From Aliiruegeria haliotis (GTDB taxonomy: Bacteria; Pseudomonadota; Alphaproteobacteria; Rhodobacterales; Rhodobacteraceae), in the NCBI RefSeq assembly GCF_003003255.1, contig NZ_PVTD01000008.1, positions 1 to 64,000 on the forward strand: a stretch of 64,000 bases of DNA, read 5' to 3'. Shown one piece after another: positions 46,663 to 57,474 of the stretch. The translations under genes were made by a program, and so were the position numbers. Numbering within the stretch: the stretch's first letter is position 1; each line of letters starts with the position of its first letter. A model generated the notes under the pieces. The model did not search any database. It had not been told where the DNA came from and saw only the letters and a list, made by a program, of their open reading frames with translations.

Positions 46663-48135
46663 TCAGGTCGCGCCGTCATCCTCGCCCGCGCCGTCGTCGC
46701 CACTGCCGAAATCTTTGGCTCCCTCCGCCGTCCCGACACCCTTTGCCGCGCCGGACGGGGCAACCGCGGCGACCGGAACCAGCGCGTCCTGATCCACCTT
46801 GAGATGCATGTCCGTCTGCGGGAACGGAATGGAGATCCCGGCGGCGTCAAAGGCCTCTTTCACCGAACGGTGCAGATCCCAGTAAACCGTCCAGTAATCC
46901 TCGCTCCGGACCCATGGCCGGACAATGAAATTGACCGAGCTGTCCGCCAGCTCGCCCACACGGATCACGGTTGCGGGGTCCTTCAGCACCATTGGATGCG
47001 CGGCAACGACCTCTTCCAAAACTCCCTGTGCCTGCTCGATCGAATCCTCGTAGCCGATGCCGAACACCAGGTCGACGCGGCGCTCCGTGGAGGCCGTGGT
47101 GTTGGTGATCACGTCGCCCCAGACCTTGGAATTCGGGATCACGATCACCTGGTTGTCCGGCGTGGTCACCGTGGTCGAAACCACGGACACCGACTGAACC
47201 GTGCCCGATGTGCCCCCCGCCGTGATGTAGTCGCCCTCGTCGAAGGGCCGGTTGAACATGATCATCAAACCTGCTGCGAGATTTCCCAGAGTGTCCTGCA
47301 TGGCGAAGGCAATGATGAAGGAGGCACCACCGACAACGGCAAAGAGCGGCGTGATATCCACCCCCAGCATCGACATGACAACCATCAGCCCAATTGCAAT
47401 GGTCAACCAGTAGACGACCATAGTCAGGAACGCCTGCAACAGCTTCGACAAGTCCGGCACCCGCGCAAACAACCGACGCGCATACCCCCGCACGACCCGG
47501 GCGACCAACAGCATGGCAAACAACGCAACAAGGAGCACGGATGCGTTCTTCAGCAACCCAAGCCCTCCTTCCGGTGAAACCATCCAGTTGCCGGCCATGG
47601 TGACAAGCGTTCGCAAGTCCGCCTGCTGCTTCTCTTCCAATAGGATCGCCGTCTGGTATGACCGATACCCAGTGACGACAGCTTCATCGCCACCCTTCTT
47701 TTCCAGATTGTCCACAACCGCATCAAAGCGACTGAAACCGTCGTCACGAACACGGGTCAGGTCGACGATGCTGTCCACCACATCCTGTGCCGGGGTCTGG
47801 CCACCGGTGCGGCTGGAAACTGTAGCCTCAACCACATCCTGCGTCTGCTCCTGAACGATACCCTGCCACGTTTTCGCCAGTTCGGAGAGTTGATCCACCG
47901 TCAGCGGAACAAGCCGAAGAGTGAACTCGTCCAGAGCCATGTCCATCGAATCGAGCCCGGCTGGCACCTCCGGTGCAACCTCCTCGCCCGGGGTCTCCGG
48001 CTCCGCAGGTGCCTCCGCAGTCGCCTCCGCCGGGGCCGCGGGATCGCCCTCGGTCTGGGCGTAAGCGGCAACCGGAAGAGCCAACGTTGCCAGCACCAGG
48101 CTGAAAACTCCAAATATCCGAAACACTTTCTGCAT
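46663..48135 (-). CDS. MscS-type mechanosensitive channel
   Basis: A 490-residue inner-membrane channel: signal peptide (cleavage near AYAQ), an Ala/Pro/Glu-rich acidic stretch (about 30-65), a periplasmic helical domain, then the MscS core (about 205-455). Core motifs are GGASFIIAFAMQDTLGNLAAG (read as two parts, FIIAFAMQDTLGN and LAAGLMIMFNRPFDEGDYI), TTVTTPDNQVIVIPNS and the cytoplasmic vestibule. A Gly/Asp-rich C-terminal tail follows. It releases solutes under osmotic downshock. ATG 48135 is chosen over a TTG six codons upstream. Confidence 0.92.
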   Translation of the reverse strand: MQKVFRIFGVFSLVLATLALPVAAYAQTEGDPAAPAEATAEAPAEPETPGEEVAPEVPAGLDSMDMALDEFTLRLVPLTVDQLSELAKTWQGIVQEQTQDVVEATVSSRTGGQTPAQDVVDSIVDLTRVRDDGFSRFDAVVDNLEKKGGDEAVVTGYRSYQTAILLEEKQQADLRTLVTMAGNWMVSPEGGLGLLKNASVLLVALFAMLLVARVVRGYARRLFARVPDLSKLLQAFLTMVVYWLTIAIGLMVVMSMLGVDITPLFAVVGGASFIIAFAMQDTLGNLAAGLMIMFNRPFDEGDYITAGGTSGTVQSVSVVSTTVTTPDNQVIVIPNSKVWGDVITNTTASTERRVDLVFGIGYEDSIEQAQGVLEEVVAAHPMVLKDPATVIRVGELADSSVNFIVRPWVRSEDYWTVYWDLHRSVKEAFDAAGISIPFPQTDMHLKVDQDALVPVAAVAPSGAAKGVGTAEGAKDFGSGDDGAGEDDGAT

Positions 48136-49610
<1,475 letters not shown>

Positions 49611-49661
49611 TTCGAACACCGGACCGGAGCAGAAACGCCGGCCGGCGAGACGTGAGGCCGC

Positions 49662-50585
49662 GTGGCACGGAATCGAAACGCAGATGTCGACTATGTGAGC
49701 CCGGTGCGCCGCATCCTCGTGGGCGGCGTCATCCTGTTCTGCATCGCAGTATTCCTGATCTGGCGGATCGATTCCCCCCGGGTGGAGCGATTTCGCGCCA
49801 ACATGATCGATCGTGTCGTGCCCGGATTCGAATGGGCCAGCGTTCCGCTCGCCCATTTCGCGGGCATGATCGACAATTTCGAATCCTACCAGCGCATCTA
49901 CCAGCAGAACCGGGACCTTCGGCGCGAGTTGCAACAGATGAAAGCCTGGAAGGAGGCCGCCGTGCAGCTGGAGCAGCAGAATGCCAAGCTCCTGGCACTG
50001 AACAAGGTGCGGCTTGATCCGAAGCTCACCTCCGTCTCCGGCGTGGTCGTGGCCGATTCCGGGTCGCCCTTTCGCCAATCGGTTCTGCTCAACGTCGGAG
50101 AGCGGGACGGAATCAAGGACGGCTGGGCGACCATGGACGGGCTCGGGCTCGTCGGGCGAATCTCCGGTGTCGGGCAGAACACGTCCCGCGTGTTGCTGCT
50201 CACCGATGCGGCCAGCCGCCTGCCGGTAACGATCCAGCCATCGGGTCAGCGCGCAATCCTCGCGGGCGACAATTCTGCGGCACCTGCGATCGACTTCCTG
50301 GAGAGCCCGGACGACGTCCAGCCCGGTGACCGCGTGGTCAGCTCCGGCGACGGCGGCGTGTTCCCGTCAGGCATGCTTGTAGGCCAGTTGGCCCGCGGCC
50401 CCGACGGCCGCTTGCGCGTCTGGCTTGCCGCCGACTACGAGCGCCTGGAGTTCCTGCGCGTCCTGCGTAGCCACAAGGGAGAAGTCATTACCGATTCCAG
50501 CGGCCTGATCGTGCCGCCGCAACCCGAACCGGTGATCGAGGCCCCCGAGCCAGAGCAAGACGACGAGAGCACGGGCGATGGTTGA
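49662..50585 (+). CDS. mreC: Rod shape-determining protein MreC
   Basis: Bitopic scaffold linking MreB to PBP2 and RodA in the elongasome. 307 residues: one N-terminal membrane helix (RILVGGVILFCIAVFLIWRI), a periplasmic coiled coil (about 75-110) and two beta domains (LLNVGERDGIKDGWATMDG; RVVSSGDGGVFPSGMLVG). A Pro/Glu-rich tail of about 25 residues. GTG start; the stop overlaps mreD by 8 bases. Confidence 0.96.
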   Translation: MARNRNADVDYVSPVRRILVGGVILFCIAVFLIWRIDSPRVERFRANMIDRVVPGFEWASVPLAHFAGMIDNFESYQRIYQQNRDLRRELQQMKAWKEAAVQLEQQNAKLLALNKVRLDPKLTSVSGVVVADSGSPFRQSVLLNVGERDGIKDGWATMDGLGLVGRISGVGQNTSRVLLLTDAASRLPVTIQPSGQRAILAGDNSAAPAIDFLESPDDVQPGDRVVSSGDGGVFPSGMLVGQLARGPDGRLRVWLAADYERLEFLRVLRSHKGEVITDSSGLIVPPQPEPVIEAPEPEQDDESTGDG

Positions 50586-51117
50586 TCCGATCACATCGCG
50601 GACCTGGGCCTACCGCGTGTTCTATGTCGCCCTGATCCTCGTTCTGGCCTTCGTGCAGTTGCTGCCGCTCGGCGCCTCGGCGGGCAAGCTGCCGGGACCG
50701 GACCTGATCGTGGCGGTCACGTTCGCCTGGGTTCTGCGGCGGCCGTCCTACGTGCCGGTACCGATCCTCGCGCCGCTCTTCCTGTTCCTCGACTTCCTGC
50801 TGCAACACCCGCCCGGGCTCGGCGCCGCGCTGATACTGGTGGGGACAGAAGTCCTGCGCGCCCGTCGCGACGTGTCGCGCAACCTGCCCTTTCCCTTCGA
50901 ATGGGCCATGGTGACGGCGGTGATGGTGGCGTTGGTCGGGCTGAACCAGATTGCGCTGACCATCACGATGCTCGACCGCCCGCCATTGGGGCAGGCGATT
51001 CTTCGCGCGCTTTTTACCGCCGCGGCCTATCCATTGGTGGTGCTTGTGTCGCATTATGCATTCGGGGTTCGCGCCGCCGACCCGAACGAAGCTGACGCAT
51101 TGGGGAGCCGCCTGTGA
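50578..51117 (+). CDS. mreD: Rod shape-determining membrane protein MreD
   Basis: 179-residue polytopic protein with about five hydrophobic segments, in the conserved position between mreC and mrdA. Typical MreD pieces are LLPLGASAGKLPGPDLIVAV and PILAPLFLFLDFLLQHPPGLG. It belongs to the elongasome membrane complex. Overlaps mreC by 8 and mrdA by 4 bases (GTGA), so translation of the whole set is coupled. Confidence 0.95.
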   Translation: MVDPITSRTWAYRVFYVALILVLAFVQLLPLGASAGKLPGPDLIVAVTFAWVLRRPSYVPVPILAPLFLFLDFLLQHPPGLGAALILVGTEVLRARRDVSRNLPFPFEWAMVTAVMVALVGLNQIALTITMLDRPPLGQAILRALFTAAAYPLVVLVSHYAFGVRAADPNEADALGSRL

Positions 51118-53033
51118 GACGCCCGCCCAAAGATACCGAAGAAAGCGCCCGCCGCATCACCCGACGTGGGCTGGTGCTTGGCGCCGGCATGCTCGGGTTC
51201 ATGGGCGTACTTTCCGCCCGGATGCGCTATATGCAGGTCGATCAGGCGGAAGAGTTCCGACTTCTCGCTGAAGAGAACCGGATCAACATTCGGTTGATCC
51301 CCCCCGCGCGCGGCCTGATTTTCGACCGGACCGGCACACCCATCGCGGAGAACGTGCAGAACTATCGCATCGTGATCGTGCGCGAAGACGCCGGCGATCT
51401 CGAGGAGACCTTTGCCCGGCTGCGCGCCCTTGTGCCCCTTTCTGACGACGACGTCGAACGCGCCATGCGCGAAATCAAACGCCGAAGTCCCTTCGTGCCG
51501 GTGACAATCGCCGACCAACTGGCCTGGGAGGATGTGGCAGAGGTCGCCGTGAATGCCCCCGCGCTGCCCGGCGTGACGCCGGAGGTAGGCCTGACACGGC
51601 ACTACCCTTTGACCGACGACTTTGCACATGTCGTGGGCTATGTCGGCCCGGTCTCCGACTACGACCTCTCCAAGCTGGAGAACCCCGACCCGCTGCTCCA
51701 GATCCCGAAGTTCCAGATCGGCAAGGTCGGGCTGGAGGCCAAGAGGGAGGACCAGCTGCGCGGGTCCGCGGGCACCAAACGAATCGAGGTGAACGCCGGG
51801 GGCCGCGTCATGCGCGAGCTGTCCCGACAGGAGGGCCAAAAGGGCGCCGACCTGCAATTGACGATCGATCACGGGCTGCAGAACTTCGTGAACGCCCGGC
51901 TCGTGGGCGAAAGCGCGGCTTCGGTTGTCATGGACGTGACGTCGGGTGACGTGCTGGCAATCGCCTCCGCCCCATCCTTCGACCCCAACCTTTTCGTCCG
52001 CGGCATTTCCGTGAAGGACTATCGGACGCTGACGGAGGACGATCACCGCCCGCTTGCCGACAAGTCGGTGCAGGGCACCTATCCGCCTGGCTCGACCTTC
52101 AAGATGGTGACAGCGCTGGCCGCCCACGAGGCCGGCGTCGTCACGGCGGGCGAGACGATCTACTGCGGCGGCTACAAGAAGCTTGGCACACGGCGGTTCC
52201 ATTGCTGGAAGCGGGGCGGGCATGGCTATGTCGATCTCAACGACAGCCTGATGCGATCCTGCGATGTCTACTACTACGAGTTGGCAGAGCGCGTCGGGAT
52301 CGAGAAGATCTCCGAGATGGCCCGCAAGCTCGGCATTGGCATCCGCCACGACCTGCCGATGTCCGCCGTCGCGGAGGGACTCGCCCCCACGAAGGCCTGG
52401 AAACAGGCTCGCCGACAGGAAAGCTGGATGGTGGGTGACAGTTTGAACGCCTCCATCGGGCAGGGTTTCGTGCTTGCCTCCCCCCTCCAACTCGCGTTGA
52501 TGGCCGCCCGGATTGCGACCGGCGAAGGCATCCACCCACGGCTGGTGAAATCCATCGACTCTGTCGAGCAGCCGGTCGTGACCGACGGTCCGCTGGACCT
52601 GAGCCCCACAACGCTCTCGCAGGTGCGCAAGGCGATGTACAACGTCTCCAACTCGCGACGAGGCACCGCCTACCGGTCCCGCCTGCTGCCCGATGAGTTC
52701 AAACTCGCCGGGAAGACCGGAACCAGCCAGGTTCGCTCGGTTGTGGTCGACAACAAGAACGTGCCGTGGGAGCAGCGCGACCACGCACTCTTTGTCTGCT
52801 TTGCGCCCTACCACGATCCGAAAATCGCGGTTTCCGTGGTGGTGGAACACGGCGGCGGCGGTTCGAAAGCCGCAGCCCCGGTTGCCCGGGACATCGTCGC
52901 ACGCGCCCTTCACGGAGACATTCCGCCACTGGACATCTTCCCTTCGGGCGTTCGGGCCGAGGTCGAGGAGAAATTCAACGCCATGCCGCTCCGTCGCGAA
53001 GACGGCTTCGCCAAGCCAAGCGACCGGGCCTGA
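51114..53033 (+). CDS. mrdA: Penicillin-binding protein 2 (elongation transpeptidase)
   Basis: Class B PBP making sidewall peptidoglycan crosslinks with RodA as its glycosyltransferase. 639 residues: short cytoplasmic part, one membrane helix (about 19-38), pedestal domain, and transpeptidase domain with Ser327-x-x-Lys330 (PPGSTFKMV), Ser382-Cys-Asp384 in place of SxN (LMRSCDVYYYELAE), and Lys534-Thr-Gly (LAGKTGTSQVR). The SxD variant is common in PBP2. GTG start overlaps mreD. Confidence 0.97.
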   Translation: MRRPPKDTEESARRITRRGLVLGAGMLGFMGVLSARMRYMQVDQAEEFRLLAEENRINIRLIPPARGLIFDRTGTPIAENVQNYRIVIVREDAGDLEETFARLRALVPLSDDDVERAMREIKRRSPFVPVTIADQLAWEDVAEVAVNAPALPGVTPEVGLTRHYPLTDDFAHVVGYVGPVSDYDLSKLENPDPLLQIPKFQIGKVGLEAKREDQLRGSAGTKRIEVNAGGRVMRELSRQEGQKGADLQLTIDHGLQNFVNARLVGESAASVVMDVTSGDVLAIASAPSFDPNLFVRGISVKDYRTLTEDDHRPLADKSVQGTYPPGSTFKMVTALAAHEAGVVTAGETIYCGGYKKLGTRRFHCWKRGGHGYVDLNDSLMRSCDVYYYELAERVGIEKISEMARKLGIGIRHDLPMSAVAEGLAPTKAWKQARRQESWMVGDSLNASIGQGFVLASPLQLALMAARIATGEGIHPRLVKSIDSVEQPVVTDGPLDLSPTTLSQVRKAMYNVSNSRRGTAYRSRLLPDEFKLAGKTGTSQVRSVVVDNKNVPWEQRDHALFVCFAPYHDPKIAVSVVVEHGGGGSKAAAPVARDIVARALHGDIPPLDIFPSGVRAEVEEKFNAMPLRREDGFAKPSDRA

Positions 53034-53040
53034 AGCGCGC

Positions 53041-54189
53041 ATGTCCTATCTAGAGTATCGCGTCCAGACCGTCCCGACCGGGATCTCCAAGATCCTCTAC
53101 CTGAACTGGGGTCTGGTCCTACTCCTGACAGCAGTGTCCTCGGTCGGCTTCCTGATGCTGTACTCGGTCGCTGGCGGTTCCCTGCAACCCTGGGCCGAAC
53201 CGCAGATGAAACGCTTTGCGCTTGGCATGGCGGGCATGTTCGTCATCGCAATGGTGCCGGTATACTTCTGGCGAAATGTTGCGGCCGTTGCCTATGCGGG
53301 GTCGATCGGATTGCTGCTGGCGGTGGAGCTTTTTGGCACCGTCGGCATGGGGGCGCAGCGCTGGATCGATATCGGCTTCATGCGACTCCAGCCCTCCGAA
53401 CTGACCAAGATCACCCTCGTGATGTTCCTTGCCGCCTATTACGACTGGCTCGATATCAAGAAGGTCAGCCGGATCTTTTGGGTCATCCTGCCCGTTTTCT
53501 TCATCCTGTTGCCGACCTTCCTCGTGCTGCGCCAGCCCGATCTCGGCACGGCAATCCTGCTGGTGGCGGGCGGTGGTATCGTGATGTTTGCCGCCGGGGT
53601 GCACTGGGCCTATTTCGCCGCGGTCATCGGCGCAGGCATCGGCCTGATCTCGGCCGTGTTCCAGTCCCGAGGCACCACCTGGCAATTGCTCAAAGATTAT
53701 CAATACCGACGGATCGACACATTCCTGGATCCTGAAAGCGACCCGCTGGGGGCCGGCTACCACATTACACAGTCGAAGATCGCCCTTGGATCTGGTGGCT
53801 GGACCGGGCGCGGTTTCATGCAGGGCACGCAATCCCGGCTGAACTTCCTGCCGGAGAAACACACCGATTTCATTTTCACCACGCTGGCGGAGGAGTTCGG
53901 CTTCGTTGGTGCGGCCTCGCTGCTCACGCTCTATGCGCTGATCATCGTCTTCTGCCTCGCTTCCGCGTTCACCAACAAGGACCGCTTCGCATCGCTGCTG
54001 ACCATCGGCATCGCGGCAACCTTCTTCCTGTTCTTCGCGGTGAACATGTCCATGGTCATGGGCCTCGCTCCGGTCGTGGGTGTTCCCCTGCCGCTGGTCA
54101 GCTACGGCGGATCGGCGATGCTGGTTCTGCTCGCGGCCTTCGGGTTGGTGCAATCGGCCCACATCCATCGCCCAAGGGAACGCGCATGA
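53041..54189 (+). CDS. rodA: RodA peptidoglycan glycosyltransferase (SEDS)
   Basis: SEDS-family polymerase of lipid II, working with PBP2. 382 residues with about ten membrane helices. Family motifs: WIDIGFMRLQPSELTKI, LVLRQPDLGTAILLVAGG, GYHITQSKIALGSGGWTGRG, FLPEKHTDFIFTTLAEEFGF (catalytic Asp region), and VVGVPLPLVSYGGSAM. ATG 53041 lies 7 bases after the mrdA stop. The last 4 bases overlap the next gene. Confidence 0.97.
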   Translation: MSYLEYRVQTVPTGISKILYLNWGLVLLLTAVSSVGFLMLYSVAGGSLQPWAEPQMKRFALGMAGMFVIAMVPVYFWRNVAAVAYAGSIGLLLAVELFGTVGMGAQRWIDIGFMRLQPSELTKITLVMFLAAYYDWLDIKKVSRIFWVILPVFFILLPTFLVLRQPDLGTAILLVAGGGIVMFAAGVHWAYFAAVIGAGIGLISAVFQSRGTTWQLLKDYQYRRIDTFLDPESDPLGAGYHITQSKIALGSGGWTGRGFMQGTQSRLNFLPEKHTDFIFTTLAEEFGFVGAASLLTLYALIIVFCLASAFTNKDRFASLLTIGIAATFFLFFAVNMSMVMGLAPVVGVPLPLVSYGGSAMLVLLAAFGLVQSAHIHRPRERA

Positions 54190-55121
54190 CGCTCAACATC
54201 CTTTTCTCCGCCCGTCCGGAGGCCTGGTTCGAATACGAAGGCCACCTCGCCCACGCGCTGGCAGAGACGGGGCTGGACGCCCGCATCTCCCCCGACCTCG
54301 GTCCCGCAGAGACGATAGATTACATCGTCTACGCGCCCTCCTCCGGCCTGTCGGACTTTACCCCGTTCAGCCGTCTCAAGGCCGTGCTCAGCCTCTGGGC
54401 CGGTGTCGAGGGGATCATTGGCAATGAGACCATTCGCGTGCCGCTCACCCGCATGGTCGATGCCGGCCTGACCGAGGGTATTGTGGAATGGGTCGTCGGA
54501 CACACGCTGCGTCACCACCTGAACATCGACCACACGCTCGCGCATCAGTCCGGTGAGTGGGTCCGGCACTTCCCGCCGCTTGCCCGACACCGCCACGTGA
54601 CCATTCTTGGCCTCGGTGCGCTCGGCCGGGCCTGTGCGGAGGCGCTCGCGGCCCTCAACTTCCCTGTCACCGGATGGAGCCGAAGCCCACGCGACGTCCC
54701 GGGCATCACCTGCCTGTCAGGACCGCAGGGGCTGGAGGAAGCGCTCGCTACGGCAGAGATCGTGATCCTGCTCCTGCCGCTGACACCGGGCACGGAGAAC
54801 CTGCTCAACGAAGCCCATATCGGCCAGTTGCCGCAAGGAGCGGTTATCATCAACCCCGGCCGAGGCCCGCTGATCGATGACGATGCCCTGCTGGCGGCCC
54901 TCGATTCCGGACGAATTGAGCACGCCACTCTCGACGTGTTCCGTGTTGAGCCGCTGCCGCCGGATCACCGCTTCTGGGCACATCCCAAGGTCACGGTCAC
55001 CCCGCATATCGCATCGGAAACGCGGGCGGAAACCGCATCACAGGTGATCGCGGAGAACATCCGCCGCAGCGAAGCCGGAGAGCGGTTCCTCCACCTGGTC
55101 GACCGGTCCCTGGGCTACTGA
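54186..55121 (+). CDS. ghrA: Glyoxylate/hydroxypyruvate reductase A
   Basis: NAD(P)H-dependent 2-hydroxyacid dehydrogenase. 311 residues: N-terminal catalytic part, nucleotide fold HVTILGLGALGRACAEALAA, the conserved IINPGRGPLIDDDALLAALD with catalytic Arg nearby (SLWAGVEG and the Arg of NPGRG), Glu in FRVEPLPPDH and the catalytic His in TVTPHIASETRAE. Its ATG overlaps the rodA stop (ATGA), so it is attached to the cell-shape operon although its metabolic role is different. Confidence 0.93.
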   Translation: MTLNILFSARPEAWFEYEGHLAHALAETGLDARISPDLGPAETIDYIVYAPSSGLSDFTPFSRLKAVLSLWAGVEGIIGNETIRVPLTRMVDAGLTEGIVEWVVGHTLRHHLNIDHTLAHQSGEWVRHFPPLARHRHVTILGLGALGRACAEALAALNFPVTGWSRSPRDVPGITCLSGPQGLEEALATAEIVILLLPLTPGTENLLNEAHIGQLPQGAVIINPGRGPLIDDDALLAALDSGRIEHATLDVFRVEPLPPDHRFWAHPKVTVTPHIASETRAETASQVIAENIRRSEAGERFLHLVDRSLGY

Positions 55122-55171
55122 CATCGCGAGGTCAGTGCGGACGACGGCGTCCGGAGAACCCGGAAGCCGCG

Positions 55172-55246
55172 TCAGATGAACGGAACGAATGGCACCCCGC
55201 AGCCAGACAACAGGGCAAGCATCGTCAGCGCACCAAGCCACCTCAT
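55172..55246 (-). CDS. 24-residue lipoprotein
   Basis: A very short gene whose ATG overlaps the KAS III stop (ATGA at 55246-55243). The product is a complete lipoprotein signal with lipobox LLSGC at residues 12-16, followed by only eight residues after the Cys (GVPFVPFI). The positively charged start (MRWL), hydrophobic core and Cys are intact, so processing would leave a lipid-bearing nonapeptide. It resembles entericidin-scale lipoproteins. Too short for most gene finders, but the coupling and the lipobox argue that it is real. Confidence 0.65.
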   Translation of the reverse strand: MRWLGALTMLALLSGCGVPFVPFI

Positions 55247-56373
55247 GCCGCCACCTCCCGCTTCAGGATCACCGAGCCCACGGAGTAGCCGGCGCCGAAG
55301 GAGCAAATCAGCCCGATCTCGCCCGCTGCCATGTCCGCCGAATGCTGTGCAAAGGCGATGATCGAGCCTGCCGACGACGTGTTCGCGTAGTCTTGGAGGA
55401 TATTCGGCTGCTCCTCCGGGGAGGGCACCCGCCCCATGACCTTCTTTCCGATGAAGTCGTTCATCGTCTTGTTTGCCTGGTGCAACCATATCCGCTTCAG
55501 GTCACCCTGCGAGACCCCTTCATCCGCCATATGCTGCGCAATGTGGTTGGAGACGAGGGGCAACACCTGTTTGAAGACCTTGCGACCCTCCTGCATGAAC
55601 AGCATGTCGCGCCGGTCCTGCATGTGACCGTCGCGCGTGCGGCGCAGGAAGCCATTGTTGTTGCGGATATTGTTGGAAAACTCGGTGGCACACCGTGTCG
55701 AGAGGATGGTGAAATGGGCGCCGCGCGCGTCCTCCTCCCGCTCGATCAGGACGGCGGTGCAGACATCACCGAAAATGAAGTGGCAATCGCGGTCGCGCCA
55801 TTCGAGGTGCGCCGAGCAGATCTCCGGGTTCACGACGAGCGCCTTGCGGATCGACCCGGCACGGATCATGTCCGCCGCCGCCTGGATGCCGAAGGTGGCC
55901 GAGGAACAGGCCACGTTCATATCGAAGCCGAACCCGCCGCAGCCCAGCAATTGCTGGATCTCCACCGCGATGGCCGGATAGGCCCGTTCATGGTTCGAAG
56001 CTGCACAGATCACGGCATCGACGTCGGAGGCATCGACTTGGGCCATTGCCAGCGCCTTCCGACAGGCATCCACCGCCATTTCCGCCATGATGCCGGGCTC
56101 CTCGTCGGAGCGTGCCGGCAACTGCGGGTGCATGACCTCCGGGTCCAGAATGCCGGACTTGTTCATCACGAACCGGTTCTCGATGCCGGAGGCATGGACG
56201 ATGAACTCGGAGGAAGAATGGGCCATGGGCTCGATCTCGCCGGCTGCAATCGCGGCGGCGTTTTCGGCATTCATACGGTCGGCATAGGCGTTGAAGGCAA
56301 CCACCAACTCGTCGTTGGTAATGACCTCCTCAGGCGTGAAGACCCCGGTTCCCGTGATCGCTGGCTGGTGCAT
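55243..56373 (-). CDS. Beta-ketoacyl-ACP synthase III family protein
   Basis: A 376-residue thiolase-fold condensing enzyme, longer than housekeeping FabH (about 320). The triad is complete: Cys156 in FDMNVACSSATFGIQ, His298 in RIWLHQANKT, Asn331 in DYANTSSAGS. It could start fatty-acid chains or make a special acyl or alkylquinolone-like product; the substrate is not decidable. Its first 44 bases overlap the end of the desaturase gene and its stop overlaps the 24-residue lipoprotein gene, so the three are coupled. Confidence 0.92.
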   Translation of the reverse strand: MHQPAITGTGVFTPEEVITNDELVVAFNAYADRMNAENAAAIAAGEIEPMAHSSSEFIVHASGIENRFVMNKSGILDPEVMHPQLPARSDEEPGIMAEMAVDACRKALAMAQVDASDVDAVICAASNHERAYPAIAVEIQQLLGCGGFGFDMNVACSSATFGIQAAADMIRAGSIRKALVVNPEICSAHLEWRDRDCHFIFGDVCTAVLIEREEDARGAHFTILSTRCATEFSNNIRNNNGFLRRTRDGHMQDRRDMLFMQEGRKVFKQVLPLVSNHIAQHMADEGVSQGDLKRIWLHQANKTMNDFIGKKVMGRVPSPEEQPNILQDYANTSSAGSIIAFAQHSADMAAGEIGLICSFGAGYSVGSVILKREVAA

Positions 56374-57322
56374 TGAGGCGCTCCTTTCGAGTGTCCGTCA
56401 ATGAACCCGCCTGCGCGGAAACGTCAAGAGGCGTGGGCCGCAGCGGATGCGGCACCGGATCTTTTGCCGTAACGAAATGGCGCGAGAAGACCTCTGCATA
56501 GCTGGCGTAGCGATAGCCGAAGTTGCGAGCAAGGAAAGCGTCCCGGCGTTCGCGAAACAGCTTTGGCAAAGCGTACCAGGGAACGCCCGGGTGCATGTGG
56601 TGCACAACGTGCAGATTGTTGTTGAGAAAGAGGAAGGCGAGAAGGCCCCGATCCTCGATGATCACCGTGCGTCCGGCGCTGTCGGCATGGGCCTGGTGTT
56701 CAAGGAAGGTCCGGATTTTCAGGATCGACAATGACGCATAGGCGGCAATGGCATAGGCCCAGAGCGGCATCGGCGACAGGGCAACCAGCCAAAGCACAAG
56801 GACCACCGCCGGGACATGCCACAGCCAGGCCACGGCAACTGCCCGGTCACCATTGCGGATCGCCATCCAGTCGCTGGACATGAAGCAGACCTGCGCCACC
56901 AATGGCCCGACAATTAGCCGGCCAAAGAGCGTGTTGTTGAACCGGAGGATTGCCTGCATCACGGCCGGCAGCCGCCCCCAGACCGCCGGGTCCATGTAGT
57001 TCGATTCCGGGTCGTCATAGGGGTCTGTGAGCGTTTCATCGCTGTGATGGGCGAGGTGTGTGTCACGAAACCGCTGATACGGGATCAGCAATGTCAGTGC
57101 GGGGGCGACGAGCAGTTCGTTCAGGCGCGGGTTCCGGAAAGGATGGCCGTGGATCATCTCGTGTTGCAGAGAGGAATGCAGCGCCCCCGCCAGCGCGGTC
57201 AGCGCGATGCCAGCGGGCAGCCAGAATACGCTCATCCAGGTGATCCCGATTCCCCAGGCCAGGTAGCACGCAAAGGCAAGAGCAAGGGTGGGCCATTCGA
57301 TCGCCGGGATATGTCGCGCCAT
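56330..57322 (-). CDS. Membrane fatty acid desaturase
   Basis: A 330-residue di-iron membrane protein with four or more hydrophobic segments and the three His boxes of the desaturase/hydroxylase family: HEMIHGH, HLAHH and LHVVHH, with GVPWYALPKLFRERR after the last. Substrate (acyl lipid, carotenoid or other) is unknown. The C-terminal 44 bases overlap the start of the KAS III gene, an unusually long overlap that ties the two genes together. Confidence 0.92.
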   Translation of the reverse strand: MARHIPAIEWPTLALAFACYLAWGIGITWMSVFWLPAGIALTALAGALHSSLQHEMIHGHPFRNPRLNELLVAPALTLLIPYQRFRDTHLAHHSDETLTDPYDDPESNYMDPAVWGRLPAVMQAILRFNNTLFGRLIVGPLVAQVCFMSSDWMAIRNGDRAVAVAWLWHVPAVVLVLWLVALSPMPLWAYAIAAYASLSILKIRTFLEHQAHADSAGRTVIIEDRGLLAFLFLNNNLHVVHHMHPGVPWYALPKLFRERRDAFLARNFGYRYASYAEVFSRHFVTAKDPVPHPLRPTPLDVSAQAGSLTDTRKERLNAPASDHGNRGLHA

Positions 57323-57474
57323 GAAGTCTCCGCTTTGCAGGGTAACAGATTGATGTCACATGCTTATGTGTACCATCGCACCGACCGCCCCAGACACGGG
57401 GGACTTCGCGACATTTTTACCAATCTGGTGACATTTTCCACTGGCCGGGACATTTGTCACCGACTGGGTTGGAG

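Noticed and set aside
57323-57474. A possible small gene between the desaturase and sulfotransferase genes
   Set aside because: Open frames here are fragments of neighbouring shadow frames with no ribosome binding site or coding character.
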